Source: Acidimicrobiales bacterium (GTDB lineage Bacteria; Actinomycetota; Acidimicrobiia; Acidimicrobiales; Poriferisodalaceae). Taken from it: a stretch of DNA of 9,964 nucleotides. The stretch's first letter is position 1. Each line of letters starts with the position of its first letter. Both the position numbers and the translations under genes were made by a program. Below are positions 1-6,615 of the stretch, in pieces. Location: NCBI GenBank assembly GCA_030749275.1, contig JASMKJ010000424.1:1-9964 (forward strand), read 5' to 3'. The notes below the pieces were generated by a model. That model was not told the DNA's origin, searched no databases, and saw only the letters and a list, made by a program, of their open reading frames with translations.

Positions 1-243
1 GACGAACTGGTTTCCGCTTTAGGAGATTTGTCGGCTGTTGGCGTCAGCATCGTGACAATAGGTCAATATCTCCGCCCCACCAGCAAACATTTGCCGGTCC
101 AACGATGGGTGGATCCCGAAACGTTCGAACTCCTAGCCGACAGCGCCCGCGAACTCGGCATACCACACGTAGAAGCCGGGCCGCTCACTCGTTCGAGCCA
201 CAAGGCTGCCCGGGGTCTTCAATCCATCGCTACCACGGTCTAA
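1..243 (+). CDS. lipA: Lipoyl synthase, C-terminal end (partial)
   Basis: The reading frame is open from the first base and encodes the last 80 residues of lipoyl synthase, the radical-SAM enzyme that inserts two sulfurs into protein-bound octanoyl groups to make lipoate for 2-oxoacid dehydrogenases and the glycine cleavage system. The diagnostic block is at fragment residues 19-37 (TIGQYLRPTSKHLPVQRWV). It is followed by the GPLxRSS segment at residues 60-66, whose serine is known to ligate the auxiliary iron-sulfur cluster. Most family members I know read RSSY here; this one reads RSSH (His67). The TAA stop is at 241-243. The radical-SAM CxxxCxxC motif lies upstream of the window and cannot be checked. 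A membrane protein gene follows 13 bases downstream on the same strand, so the two may be cotranscribed. Confidence 0.95.
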   Translation, partial: DELVSALGDLSAVGVSIVTIGQYLRPTSKHLPVQRWVDPETFELLADSARELGIPHVEAGPLTRSSHKAARGLQSIATTV

Positions 244-256
244 CTTTCACCAGCCG

Positions 257-1078
257 GTGACTACACTTCCGACGATGCCAGCCGGTCCGCAGCTAGATGC
301 CGCAACAGTCTTGCTGCAATGGGCCACCGGAGGACTGCTATTTCTGTGGGTCACCACCCGTCGCAAAGAAGTTGGCCCGGGCTATGGATGGCTCCTGAGA
401 TCAACCTACGCAGCTATTGCCGTTTTGGCAGCGATAGCGGGCTACGGATGGGCTTCAGAACCCATTCGAGATTCAGCGGCTGTCGTGGTGGCAGTCGTTG
501 CCGCAGGCACACTGTTGCTATCGGTAACAGGACGACCCACAAAGGGGGCAAGTCAGTCCCCCCGGTCCCAACAAACGCGACGCAGCTATGACCCGCAATG
601 GGATATTGCCGCCCCCATCGCTGGTCTGGTGGGTCTCATTGCGGCAGGACTCGGCGGTGGAGGAAACGAGCTGCTGCAGACAGCTCGAATACTGATCGGC
701 GCAGCTTTCTTGGGTTCGGTCACCGATGCCATGCTCTTGGGACACTGGTACTTAGTTCAGCCCGGACTCCGAAGAGAACCTCTCATCGAACAAGTCTCCT
801 GGCTTGCAAAACTTTGGCCCATCGAGGTCGGTCTCTTACTCGTCCCAACCGGCATGTTCTCGGTTCTATCCGGCGAAATAGATGATAGCTACGGAGGAAT
901 GCTTGGATGGTTCTGGGTTGCGTGCGCTCTGACCACCGGAGCACTGGTGCTTGCCACCCGCGCCGCATTGCGTGAACGTCAATACGCCGCAATCATGGCA
1001 GCCACGGGGCTTCTCTACCTAGCGATTTTGACCGCGTTCGGCACCGACGTCGTTGCACGTCTCGTCCTCGAAACTTAA
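257..1078 (+). CDS. Multi-pass membrane protein of unknown function
   Basis: This is a 273-residue integral membrane protein that I cannot assign to a named family. About seven or eight hydrophobic segments are visible, at roughly residues 15-33, 50-66, 74-91, 116-134, 143-168, 186-204, 214-234 and 243-262. A polar, basic linker at about 92-115 (rich in Ser, Arg and Gln) splits it into an N-terminal three-helix part and a larger C-terminal part. The most distinctive block is the LGHWYLVQPGL stretch at 161-171, where charged and aromatic residues sit at the end of a helix, a likely functional site. No signal peptide, soluble domain or nucleotide-binding motif is apparent. The start is uncertain: GTG at 257 gives the longest frame, ATG at 275 is an alternative, and neither has a convincing Shine-Dalgarno sequence. 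It lies 13 bases after lipA, suggesting cotranscription, but the context does not reveal its job. Confidence 0.8.
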   Translation: MTTLPTMPAGPQLDAATVLLQWATGGLLFLWVTTRRKEVGPGYGWLLRSTYAAIAVLAAIAGYGWASEPIRDSAAVVVAVVAAGTLLLSVTGRPTKGASQSPRSQQTRRSYDPQWDIAAPIAGLVGLIAAGLGGGGNELLQTARILIGAAFLGSVTDAMLLGHWYLVQPGLRREPLIEQVSWLAKLWPIEVGLLLVPTGMFSVLSGEIDDSYGGMLGWFWVACALTTGALVLATRAALRERQYAAIMAATGLLYLAILTAFGTDVVARLVLET

Positions 1079-1117
1079 ACGCGCGAAGCCGCCCGACCGA
1101 GACAAGAAACGTAATAC

Positions 1118-1897
1118 CTAACGACCCTTCCACTCTGGCGAGCGCTTTTCCCGAAAAGCGTCTACCCCTTCTTGAGCATCCTCGCTTGCTCCCACAATGC
1201 GCCGAATGCTTTCACCCATGCGAACCGCCTCTACCCAACCCATTCGCTGAGAGCGAGTCGCAACTTCCTTCACCGCCCGCACCGCAAGTGGCGCACCCTG
1301 ACATAAACGATCCGCTAGTGCATAGGCCTCGTCCAGCAGATCATCGTGAGGCACCACTCGCCACGCCAACCCAATATCAGCTGCTTGTTCAGCATCGATG
1401 TTGTCGCCCGTCAACAAAATCTCCATAGCATCAGCCCACGCCAGCTTCGATGGAATGCGCATGGAACCGACAATCGTTGGCACCCCAACCTTCACCTCGG
1501 GCATCCCAAACACAGCACGGTCCGATGCCAAAAGAAAATCAGTCGCTATAGCACCAGTTAATCCATAACCAATACAAGCACCGTTGACAGCGGCAATAGT
1601 CGGTTTCCACAACTCCAATCCACTCTCAAAGCTATTGATCGTAGGAATCTCGAAGTAGCTGCCCGACCAAGTGCCCGCAGCATTGCCCTGCCCTGGACGC
1701 AGATCAGCACCCGCACAGAAAGCCCGACCAGCTCCGGTCAACACAGCAACCCACGCCTCTGGATCGTTATAAAACTCCAACCATGCAGCGTTCAAACACT
1801 CGCGCATGGCTCCGTTGATCGCATTCAGAGACTCGGGACGGTTGTAAGTGATTGTCGCAATATGCCCATCCAGCTCATATGTAGCTTCGTCGCTCAT
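1118..1897 (-). CDS. Crotonase-fold (enoyl-CoA hydratase/isomerase family) protein
   Basis: This 259-residue protein has the length and full pattern of the crotonase superfamily, which acts on acyl-CoA thioesters through an oxyanion hole. Visible landmarks are the N-terminal ITYNRPESLNAI block (16-27), the oxyanion-hole segment FCAGADLRPG (60-69), the second oxyanion segment AVNGACIGYG (103-112) and FGMPEVKVGVP (130-140). Aligned with classical enoyl-CoA hydratase, the second catalytic glutamate is present (Glu134 in MPE), but the first is replaced by Thr114. A single-glutamate arrangement is known in enoyl-CoA isomerases and other family branches, so hydratase activity is not assured. ATG at 1897 is chosen because AGGGA lies 7 bases upstream; an in-frame ATG at 1927 would add ten residues without homology. 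It converges with the upstream membrane gene (39-base gap) and diverges from the glycosyltransferase. The substrate cannot be read from the sequence. Confidence 0.9.
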   Translation of the reverse strand: MSDEATYELDGHIATITYNRPESLNAINGAMRECLNAAWLEFYNDPEAWVAVLTGAGRAFCAGADLRPGQGNAAGTWSGSYFEIPTINSFESGLELWKPTIAAVNGACIGYGLTGAIATDFLLASDRAVFGMPEVKVGVPTIVGSMRIPSKLAWADAMEILLTGDNIDAEQAADIGLAWRVVPHDDLLDEAYALADRLCQGAPLAVRAVKEVATRSQRMGWVEAVRMGESIRRIVGASEDAQEGVDAFREKRSPEWKGR

Positions 1898-1902
1898 TGG
1901 TT

Positions 1903-1909
1903 CTTCCCT
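1903..1909 (-). promoter_or_regulatory. Shine-Dalgarno of the crotonase-family gene
   Basis: On the minus strand AGGGAAG ends 5 bases before the ATG at 1897 (core AGGGA 7 bases away). This supports that ATG over the in-frame one at 1927. Confidence 0.6.
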
Positions 1910-1923
1910 AACTCCTAGATCAA

Positions 1924-1939
1924 TCATTTAACGAAATGA
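1924..1939. promoter_or_regulatory. 16-bp inverted repeat in divergent promoter region (possible operator)
   Basis: TCATTT-AACG-AAATGA is a perfect 6-bp inverted repeat with a 4-bp centre. It lies in the 57-bp gap between the divergent crotonase and glycosyltransferase genes. On the plus strand a -10-like AATAAT overlaps its right edge (1939-1944), about 10 bases before the GTG start at 1955. The position suits an operator controlling one or both genes, but 6-bp arms in AT-rich DNA can occur by chance. No regulator gene is in the window. Confidence 0.3.
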
Positions 1940-1954
1940 ATAATTACCCGCCAC

Positions 1955-2971
1955 GTGTCTAGTCCATTCGTCCACCAGAATGGGGAAGTGCGACTCGTCA
2001 TCCAGATTCCCTGTTTCAACGAAGCAGAGACGCTCCCGACCACTTTGGGAGATTTACCGAGAACGGTCAGCGGATTCGATGAGGTCCTTTGGTTAGTTGT
2101 AGACGACGGGTCAAGTGACGAAACGGCGGCAGTCGCCCAAGCACACGGGGTTGATGCGCTGGTGAAGTTAAGCAACAACAAGGGATTGGCGGTTGCTTTT
2201 CAAGCTGGTCTTGACGCGTCCCTGCAACTCGGAGCTGATGTGATTGTCAACACGGATGCCGACAACCAGTATTCGGCAGCCGACATTCCGCGTTTGGTGG
2301 AACCTATATGTAACGGTCACGCCGACCTTGTTGTCGGCACCAGAGACATAGCGAACCACCAAGAATTCTCCCCATTGAAGAAATGCTTGCAAAGAGTGGG
2401 ATCTTGGGTGGTGCGACAGGCATCTGCGACCCATGTCTCCGACGTAACCTCAGGGTTTAGGGCGTACTCCAAAGATGCAGCCCTCCAAGTCAACGTCGTC
2501 TCACAATTCACATATACGCTGGAGACCCTCATCCAAGCCGGTCGTTCCGACCTGACAGTCGCCGACGTACCTATTGGAGTGAATCCAACAACTCGCCCCT
2601 CACGCCTTTTCCGTTCAAAACGACAGTACGTTCGAAGATCAGCAGGAACTATTTCTCGGGTATACGCAATGCACAAACCGCTTCGCTTCTTCAACATTCC
2701 AGCAGCAATCTTCGCGGCGGCCGGGCTAATACTTTTCGGACGATTTGCCTGGTATTACCTGAGTGCTGGGGGAGAAGGACATATCCAGTCACTCATAGTC
2801 GGCGCCGTCTGCCTACTCGTAGCAGTGCAAATGCTGATGCTCGGATTACTCGCAGACCTACTTCGATCGAATCGAGTCATCACCGAACGCGTCCTTCGCA
2901 GAGTCCGAAATATTGAACTCACCATCGGTAATTACAGCAACACCGACGAAGAATCAGCCCCAGAAGTCTGA
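1955..2971 (+). CDS. GT2 family polyprenyl-phosphate-type glycosyltransferase
   Basis: A 338-residue membrane-anchored family 2 glycosyltransferase, of the DPM1/CsbB type that transfers a sugar from a nucleotide donor to a polyprenyl phosphate on the cytoplasmic face. The GT-A domain spans about residues 13-240: IPCFNEAETLP (18-28), VVDDGSSDET (48-57), the metal-binding DAD at 101-103 within NTDADNQY, and DVTSGFRAYS (163-172). Two transmembrane segments follow at about 247-269 and 277-303, then a basic amphipathic tail (LLRSNRVITERVLRRVR) typical of this branch. The GTG start is forced: an in-frame stop lies at 1937-1939 and no other common start codon follows it before 1955. There is no Shine-Dalgarno, so translation may be leaderless or nearly so. 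Its 3' end overlaps the 3' end of the convergent YfhO-like gene by 40 bases. The sugar and final acceptor are unknown; partnership with the YfhO-like protein is inference from family precedent. Confidence 0.9.
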   Translation: MSSPFVHQNGEVRLVIQIPCFNEAETLPTTLGDLPRTVSGFDEVLWLVVDDGSSDETAAVAQAHGVDALVKLSNNKGLAVAFQAGLDASLQLGADVIVNTDADNQYSAADIPRLVEPICNGHADLVVGTRDIANHQEFSPLKKCLQRVGSWVVRQASATHVSDVTSGFRAYSKDAALQVNVVSQFTYTLETLIQAGRSDLTVADVPIGVNPTTRPSRLFRSKRQYVRRSAGTISRVYAMHKPLRFFNIPAAIFAAAGLILFGRFAWYYLSAGGEGHIQSLIVGAVCLLVAVQMLMLGLLADLLRSNRVITERVLRRVRNIELTIGNYSNTDEESAPEV

Positions 2972-5682
2972 ATCGTTCGCTTCTTGCGGGTAGCGGTCCA
3001 AACTAACGACAACACAAGTGCCAACGACACAATGGAAATAGGCACGCCCGCCCGTAAACCGGCAGGTCGGTACTCGAGTCGCACAATGCTCGACCCTTCC
3101 GGAATCGGTACCGCTACCAGAGCATGATCAGCTGCAACCAATGGCTGAGAAACGCCGTTAACCGTTGCAACCCAACCACTTTGCATCGCATCTGCGACCA
3201 CTAACCATCCCGGAGTTGAGGCAGTCAATGAAATGCTTAGATGATCCAACTGATCGTCTACTTTCTCGATTGCCGCTCCAGCTCCAACAGAGTCAGTCAA
3301 ATGAGCGGCCTGTTGTGAAAGCACCACCACCTCAGAGGGAAGAGGGGACTGCAACATCTGAACCCTGTCGCCTCCATCAGGCACGACGACACCCTCAGAC
3401 GCAAATCTGACTCGTCCTAAGACATTCAAGTTCTCCCAGATGGCGACGTCATCGGCGTAAGCCAAACGGAGCGCGCCCCCCGCCGACCCCATCCCATTCA
3501 ACGCCGGAGATCCGAACCGATCCGTACGCAACTTCAAAACTCCGTCATCAGCGTCAAGTCTGACTCGGATCAACACTTCGCCACCAACAGCTAAATCTTC
3601 TGCGGCAACGGGAACCCAATGCCGACCTGCCGGCAACAAGCCACGAACATGTCTTCGCCCAGTGCGGATACTCCCATCTTCCGCGACAATCTCGATTCGC
3701 AGGCGACCTGCTAGATCACTGGTAATCAAGTCCTCAACCACGTCTAGTTCAACACCGCGAATTGGTTGCGAGTCGACCCGCACCTCAAGAAACGCGCCCC
3801 GTTCAAGCCCCCGCACAGCACTGCCCTCGGACATAACGAACGGCTTTCCCGGCAAAGGAAAATCAACTTGGGTAACAAGCCACCGCACCGCCATCCGATC
3901 CAACACCGGTGACTCCAAGCGGTTCACGTCGAGGAACTCAAGAAAAGAAAATGTATACGACCGTTCAAAAGCTTCTGGGTCAATTGCGACCAACAAATCC
4001 CTCCACGTTGGCTGATGGAACACATGACCAGTCACCGTTCGAATTCCATAGTGAGTGGTCGTGCCCGCATAGAACGCTAAATCATGAGTGGCAATTCGAT
4101 CGCCAGCCGCTTCCTCAGCGAGAAACTCGTGAGCAGGAGTCATGGGGTAGTGACGCTCCGGAACCTCATTAGGCCAAAAGGGAGTGACAAAGAGCAGAAT
4201 TTCCACCGCAGCCACTCCCGCGACAACGACAGGAAAAAAGCCTCTCAATCGCCCTCGCAGTACGATTGCCCAGATCACAACTCCCGCAGCGAGTCCGGCG
4301 ATCAGCGTTGCCCGACCGACATCCAATAGATGTCCTTCTTGGGATGCCCGGCGTAAGAGATAAACAACACCAAAAATCGCTATAAGCGAAGCGGTCGAAA
4401 AGCCAGCGACCTGAAAACGTCGCCGTCGCACATCTAATTCACTGGTGCGGTCATCTCCATCTGAGGTGAGCGCCTCAAGCCCCAGACCAACCAACAAAGA
4501 CAGCAACAGAAGCCAAACTGAGCGCATTCGACCCACAAAATTCGAATCGAAAACTGGAAACTTTTGAGCCAAGGCCAGGAGAGGGCCTCCGCTGAAAATC
4601 AACAAGGTCGTGACACCCAACAAACCGGTAATGATCGCTGTAGCAGACCTAGAAACAGAAGCCGAAGGACGCAAAAAGAGTGCACCGACCACGACTACTA
4701 ACGCCCCCGCTCCCAGAAAAGCACATGTCTCAATGTAATTACGATCACCATAGAAAAATCCCTGCGCATGGGAACCGAACGCAGTCGGAATCGCGACCGT
4801 CGCCATCAACGAAGAGGACAGATGATCAGCAACAGATTGGCTTCGATGAGCTAAATCAGTGGCTCGTAACTGATGAACGAAAGGAAATAGTTGCCACGCT
4901 GCGAGCCCAACGCCAAGCACCACAGACGCGGTAGCAGAGGCGACCAAGGTCGAGGTCCTGCCTTCAGTTCGAAACCCGGCGCGGGAACGCAAAACGAGCC
5001 ACAGCAACATCAACGCCACACCCCATCCAGTTAATGCGGGGAATCCTGCGAGAAGCATTGAGCAAGTCACAAGCGAAATTGCCAAACATGAAGACATATC
5101 TCGGCGACGCAAAAGACGTTCTGACGCCCACAAAAGCCACGGTAAATAAGCTCCTACATGGCTTTGCGGCCAATTCGTCCACACCGTTTGAAAGCCGCTG
5201 AATGCATAAATAAATCCCGCTACAAGCGATGGGGACCGAGAGGCCCCCAAGTTCCGGAGCAACAGAAAGACCCCGGCAAGCGCAACAGAAAGCTCAATAA
5301 GTTTCACCCAGGCGGGCGCAACTCGATCTGGCAACAAAAGGAAGGGCAAATTCAGAGGATCAAAGAACCCCTGATGAGGAACTGAGGCGAGGGGAGTTCC
5401 TCCTGCCGGGTAGGGATTCCACATAGCGAAATCGCCGTCTAAAAGGCGGCGGTGAAACAACTCCTGGGCAGGGAATCCCGAATCCACGGGATCGGCCACC
5501 GGAATCGATGTCAACTCAAGATCGATGGGCTGACTCTCGTTCCATGGTGCCCAGCGCAAAACGGTGTCAGATCGCAAGAACGTCCGCGACCCGATCAGCG
5601 ACAATCCCAAACTGAAGATGATCGTTACAACAACTATGCCGAGGGTCCAACGTGTTGCGCTGTCGACCCGTCGACCCCTCAC
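2932..5682 (-). CDS. YfhO-family GT-C-like membrane glycosyltransferase
   Basis: A 916-residue polytopic protein matching the YfhO family, whose Bacillus and Listeria members transfer lipid-linked sugars to surface polymers. A first transmembrane helix (about 12-31) precedes a large loop with acidic residues and the WNPYPAGGTPL block (88-98). About ten further hydrophobic segments follow through residue 500. Residues about 510-875 form a mainly beta-rich, presumably extracytoplasmic region, and a final helix lies at about 877-897 with a basic, Ser-rich tail. The family's characteristic end is clear: GWLVVADAMQSGWVATVNG (825-843), then VRLEYRPAGLRAG. I prefer the GTG start at 5682, which overlaps the rmlA stop as GTGA and has AAAGG 11 bases upstream; TTG at 5703 would add seven residues. 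It is probably translationally coupled to rmlA. Activity and sugar specificity are inferred from the family only. Confidence 0.85.
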   Translation of the reverse strand: MRGRRVDSATRWTLGIVVVTIIFSLGLSLIGSRTFLRSDTVLRWAPWNESQPIDLELTSIPVADPVDSGFPAQELFHRRLLDGDFAMWNPYPAGGTPLASVPHQGFFDPLNLPFLLLPDRVAPAWVKLIELSVALAGVFLLLRNLGASRSPSLVAGFIYAFSGFQTVWTNWPQSHVGAYLPWLLWASERLLRRRDMSSCLAISLVTCSMLLAGFPALTGWGVALMLLWLVLRSRAGFRTEGRTSTLVASATASVVLGVGLAAWQLFPFVHQLRATDLAHRSQSVADHLSSSLMATVAIPTAFGSHAQGFFYGDRNYIETCAFLGAGALVVVVGALFLRPSASVSRSATAIITGLLGVTTLLIFSGGPLLALAQKFPVFDSNFVGRMRSVWLLLLSLLVGLGLEALTSDGDDRTSELDVRRRRFQVAGFSTASLIAIFGVVYLLRRASQEGHLLDVGRATLIAGLAAGVVIWAIVLRGRLRGFFPVVVAGVAAVEILLFVTPFWPNEVPERHYPMTPAHEFLAEEAAGDRIATHDLAFYAGTTTHYGIRTVTGHVFHQPTWRDLLVAIDPEAFERSYTFSFLEFLDVNRLESPVLDRMAVRWLVTQVDFPLPGKPFVMSEGSAVRGLERGAFLEVRVDSQPIRGVELDVVEDLITSDLAGRLRIEIVAEDGSIRTGRRHVRGLLPAGRHWVPVAAEDLAVGGEVLIRVRLDADDGVLKLRTDRFGSPALNGMGSAGGALRLAYADDVAIWENLNVLGRVRFASEGVVVPDGGDRVQMLQSPLPSEVVVLSQQAAHLTDSVGAGAAIEKVDDQLDHLSISLTASTPGWLVVADAMQSGWVATVNGVSQPLVAADHALVAVPIPEGSSIVRLEYRPAGLRAGVPISIVSLALVLSLVWTATRKKRTIQTSGADSSSVLL

Positions 5683-6539
5683 CCCAAGATCGACCTTTCG
5701 CAATAGCTTCTGTACGGCGACACGGGCATCGCCTCAAGGGTCCGGCCGATCTCCTCAAGAGAGACAAAACCCATCTTGAATGCGACCTCTTCTAGGCAAG
5801 CGACCTTGTATCCGTTCGTCGTTTCGACTGCAGCGATGAAGTTCGAACTCTCAAGGAGACTCTCGTGTGTACCTGAATCCATCCAAGTGATGTCTTTTCC
5901 TAGCTCAACAGCGCGCAACTGACCATCTTTGAGAAAGTTCAAGTTCAGATCTGTGATTTCCAACTCACCCCTGCTGCTCGGAGCAAGTTCCTTAGCTCGG
6001 GAGACAGCGGTGCCGTCGTACATGTAAAGCCCAGGCACAGCTAATGCGCTTTTGGGGTCACTGGGCTTTTCCTCAATTGACACAACCGTGCCCAAAGAAT
6101 CAAGTTCTATTACCCCGTAACGCTGAGGATCCTTCACCGGGTAACCCCAAATGACAGCCCCCCCATCAAACGCTGACACTTGATTCGCTAGGCCGATTGG
6201 GCCGAAGAAAATGTTGTCTCCCAGAATGAGAGTAAAGGGCTGTTCCCGGGTAAAAGTTTCTCCGATTGTCACCGCCTGCGCGATTCCACCGGGTTCCGGC
6301 TGCACTCCATAGGAAAGGTCGATACCCCACTGATGCCCATCGCCCAATACTCGTTGGAAAACAGGTAAATCATGTGGGGTGCTAATCAGATGAACTTCTC
6401 TGATCCCGGCAGTCATCAAGGTTTCCAACGGGTAATAGATCATCGGCTTGTCATAAACCGCTTGAAGCTGCTTGCTTGAAACCTGACTTAAGGGAAATAA
6501 GCGTGTCCCAGCACCACCAGCAAGAATCATGCCACGCAT
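5679..6539 (-). CDS. rmlA: Glucose-1-phosphate thymidylyltransferase
   Basis: This 286-residue cytoplasmic enzyme makes dTDP-glucose from glucose-1-phosphate and dTTP, the first step towards dTDP-rhamnose and other dTDP-sugars. The length matches the family. Visible motifs are the nucleotide-binding GMILAGGAGTRLFPL (3-17), SKQLQAVYDKPMIYYPLE (22-39), LGDNIFFG (106-113, metal-binding Asp108), IEEKP (155-159), GELEITDLN (191-199) and WMDSGTHESLLES (219-231). All core residues appear intact. ATG at 6539 has AGGAG 8 bases upstream. The gene lies 76 bases downstream of the carboxylase alpha gene and its stop overlaps the start of the YfhO-like gene, so a three-gene minus-strand unit is likely. The next pathway genes, rmlB and an rmlC-like gene, lie on the opposite strand beyond the carboxylase and birA, so the pathway is split. 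Confidence 0.96.
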   Translation of the reverse strand: MRGMILAGGAGTRLFPLSQVSSKQLQAVYDKPMIYYPLETLMTAGIREVHLISTPHDLPVFQRVLGDGHQWGIDLSYGVQPEPGGIAQAVTIGETFTREQPFTLILGDNIFFGPIGLANQVSAFDGGAVIWGYPVKDPQRYGVIELDSLGTVVSIEEKPSDPKSALAVPGLYMYDGTAVSRAKELAPSSRGELEITDLNLNFLKDGQLRAVELGKDITWMDSGTHESLLESSNFIAAVETTNGYKVACLEEVAFKMGFVSLEEIGRTLEAMPVSPYRSYCERSILG

Positions 6540-6547
6540 AGATGCCG

Positions 6548-6552
6548 CTCCT
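6548..6552 (-). promoter_or_regulatory. Shine-Dalgarno of rmlA
   Basis: AGGAG on the minus strand lies 8 bases before the rmlA ATG at 6539, an ideal spacing that fixes this start. The 76-base gap between the carboxylase stop and rmlA holds no recognisable terminator, consistent with readthrough. Confidence 0.7.
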
Positions 6553-6615
6553 GAACGCCCTCAGTCATCATTGCCACCAGTCTCGCAGGGTTCAAGCAAT
6601 CGTTGGTCGCGACCG

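Noticed and set aside
1079..1117. Possible bidirectional terminator between the convergent membrane-protein and crotonase genes
   Set aside because: No stable hairpin followed by a T-run is visible on either strand in this 39-base gap.
2317..2697. Open frame of 126 codons antisense to the GT2 gene
   Set aside because: The opposite strand encodes the conserved DxD and SGFRAY motifs of a glycosyltransferase; the antisense product is Arg/Ser/Thr-rich without motifs.
5701..5703. TTG start for the YfhO-like gene, seven codons upstream of the chosen GTG
   Set aside because: GTG at 5682 forms a GTGA overlap with the rmlA stop and has AAAGG upstream; the extra residues carry no homology. The choice is not fully certain because the 11-base spacing is slightly long.
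6605..6614. Perfect 10-bp palindrome GGTCGCGACC just after the carboxylase stop
   Set aside because: It has no loop and no U-tract, so it is not a convincing terminator; GC-rich palindromes of this size are common.
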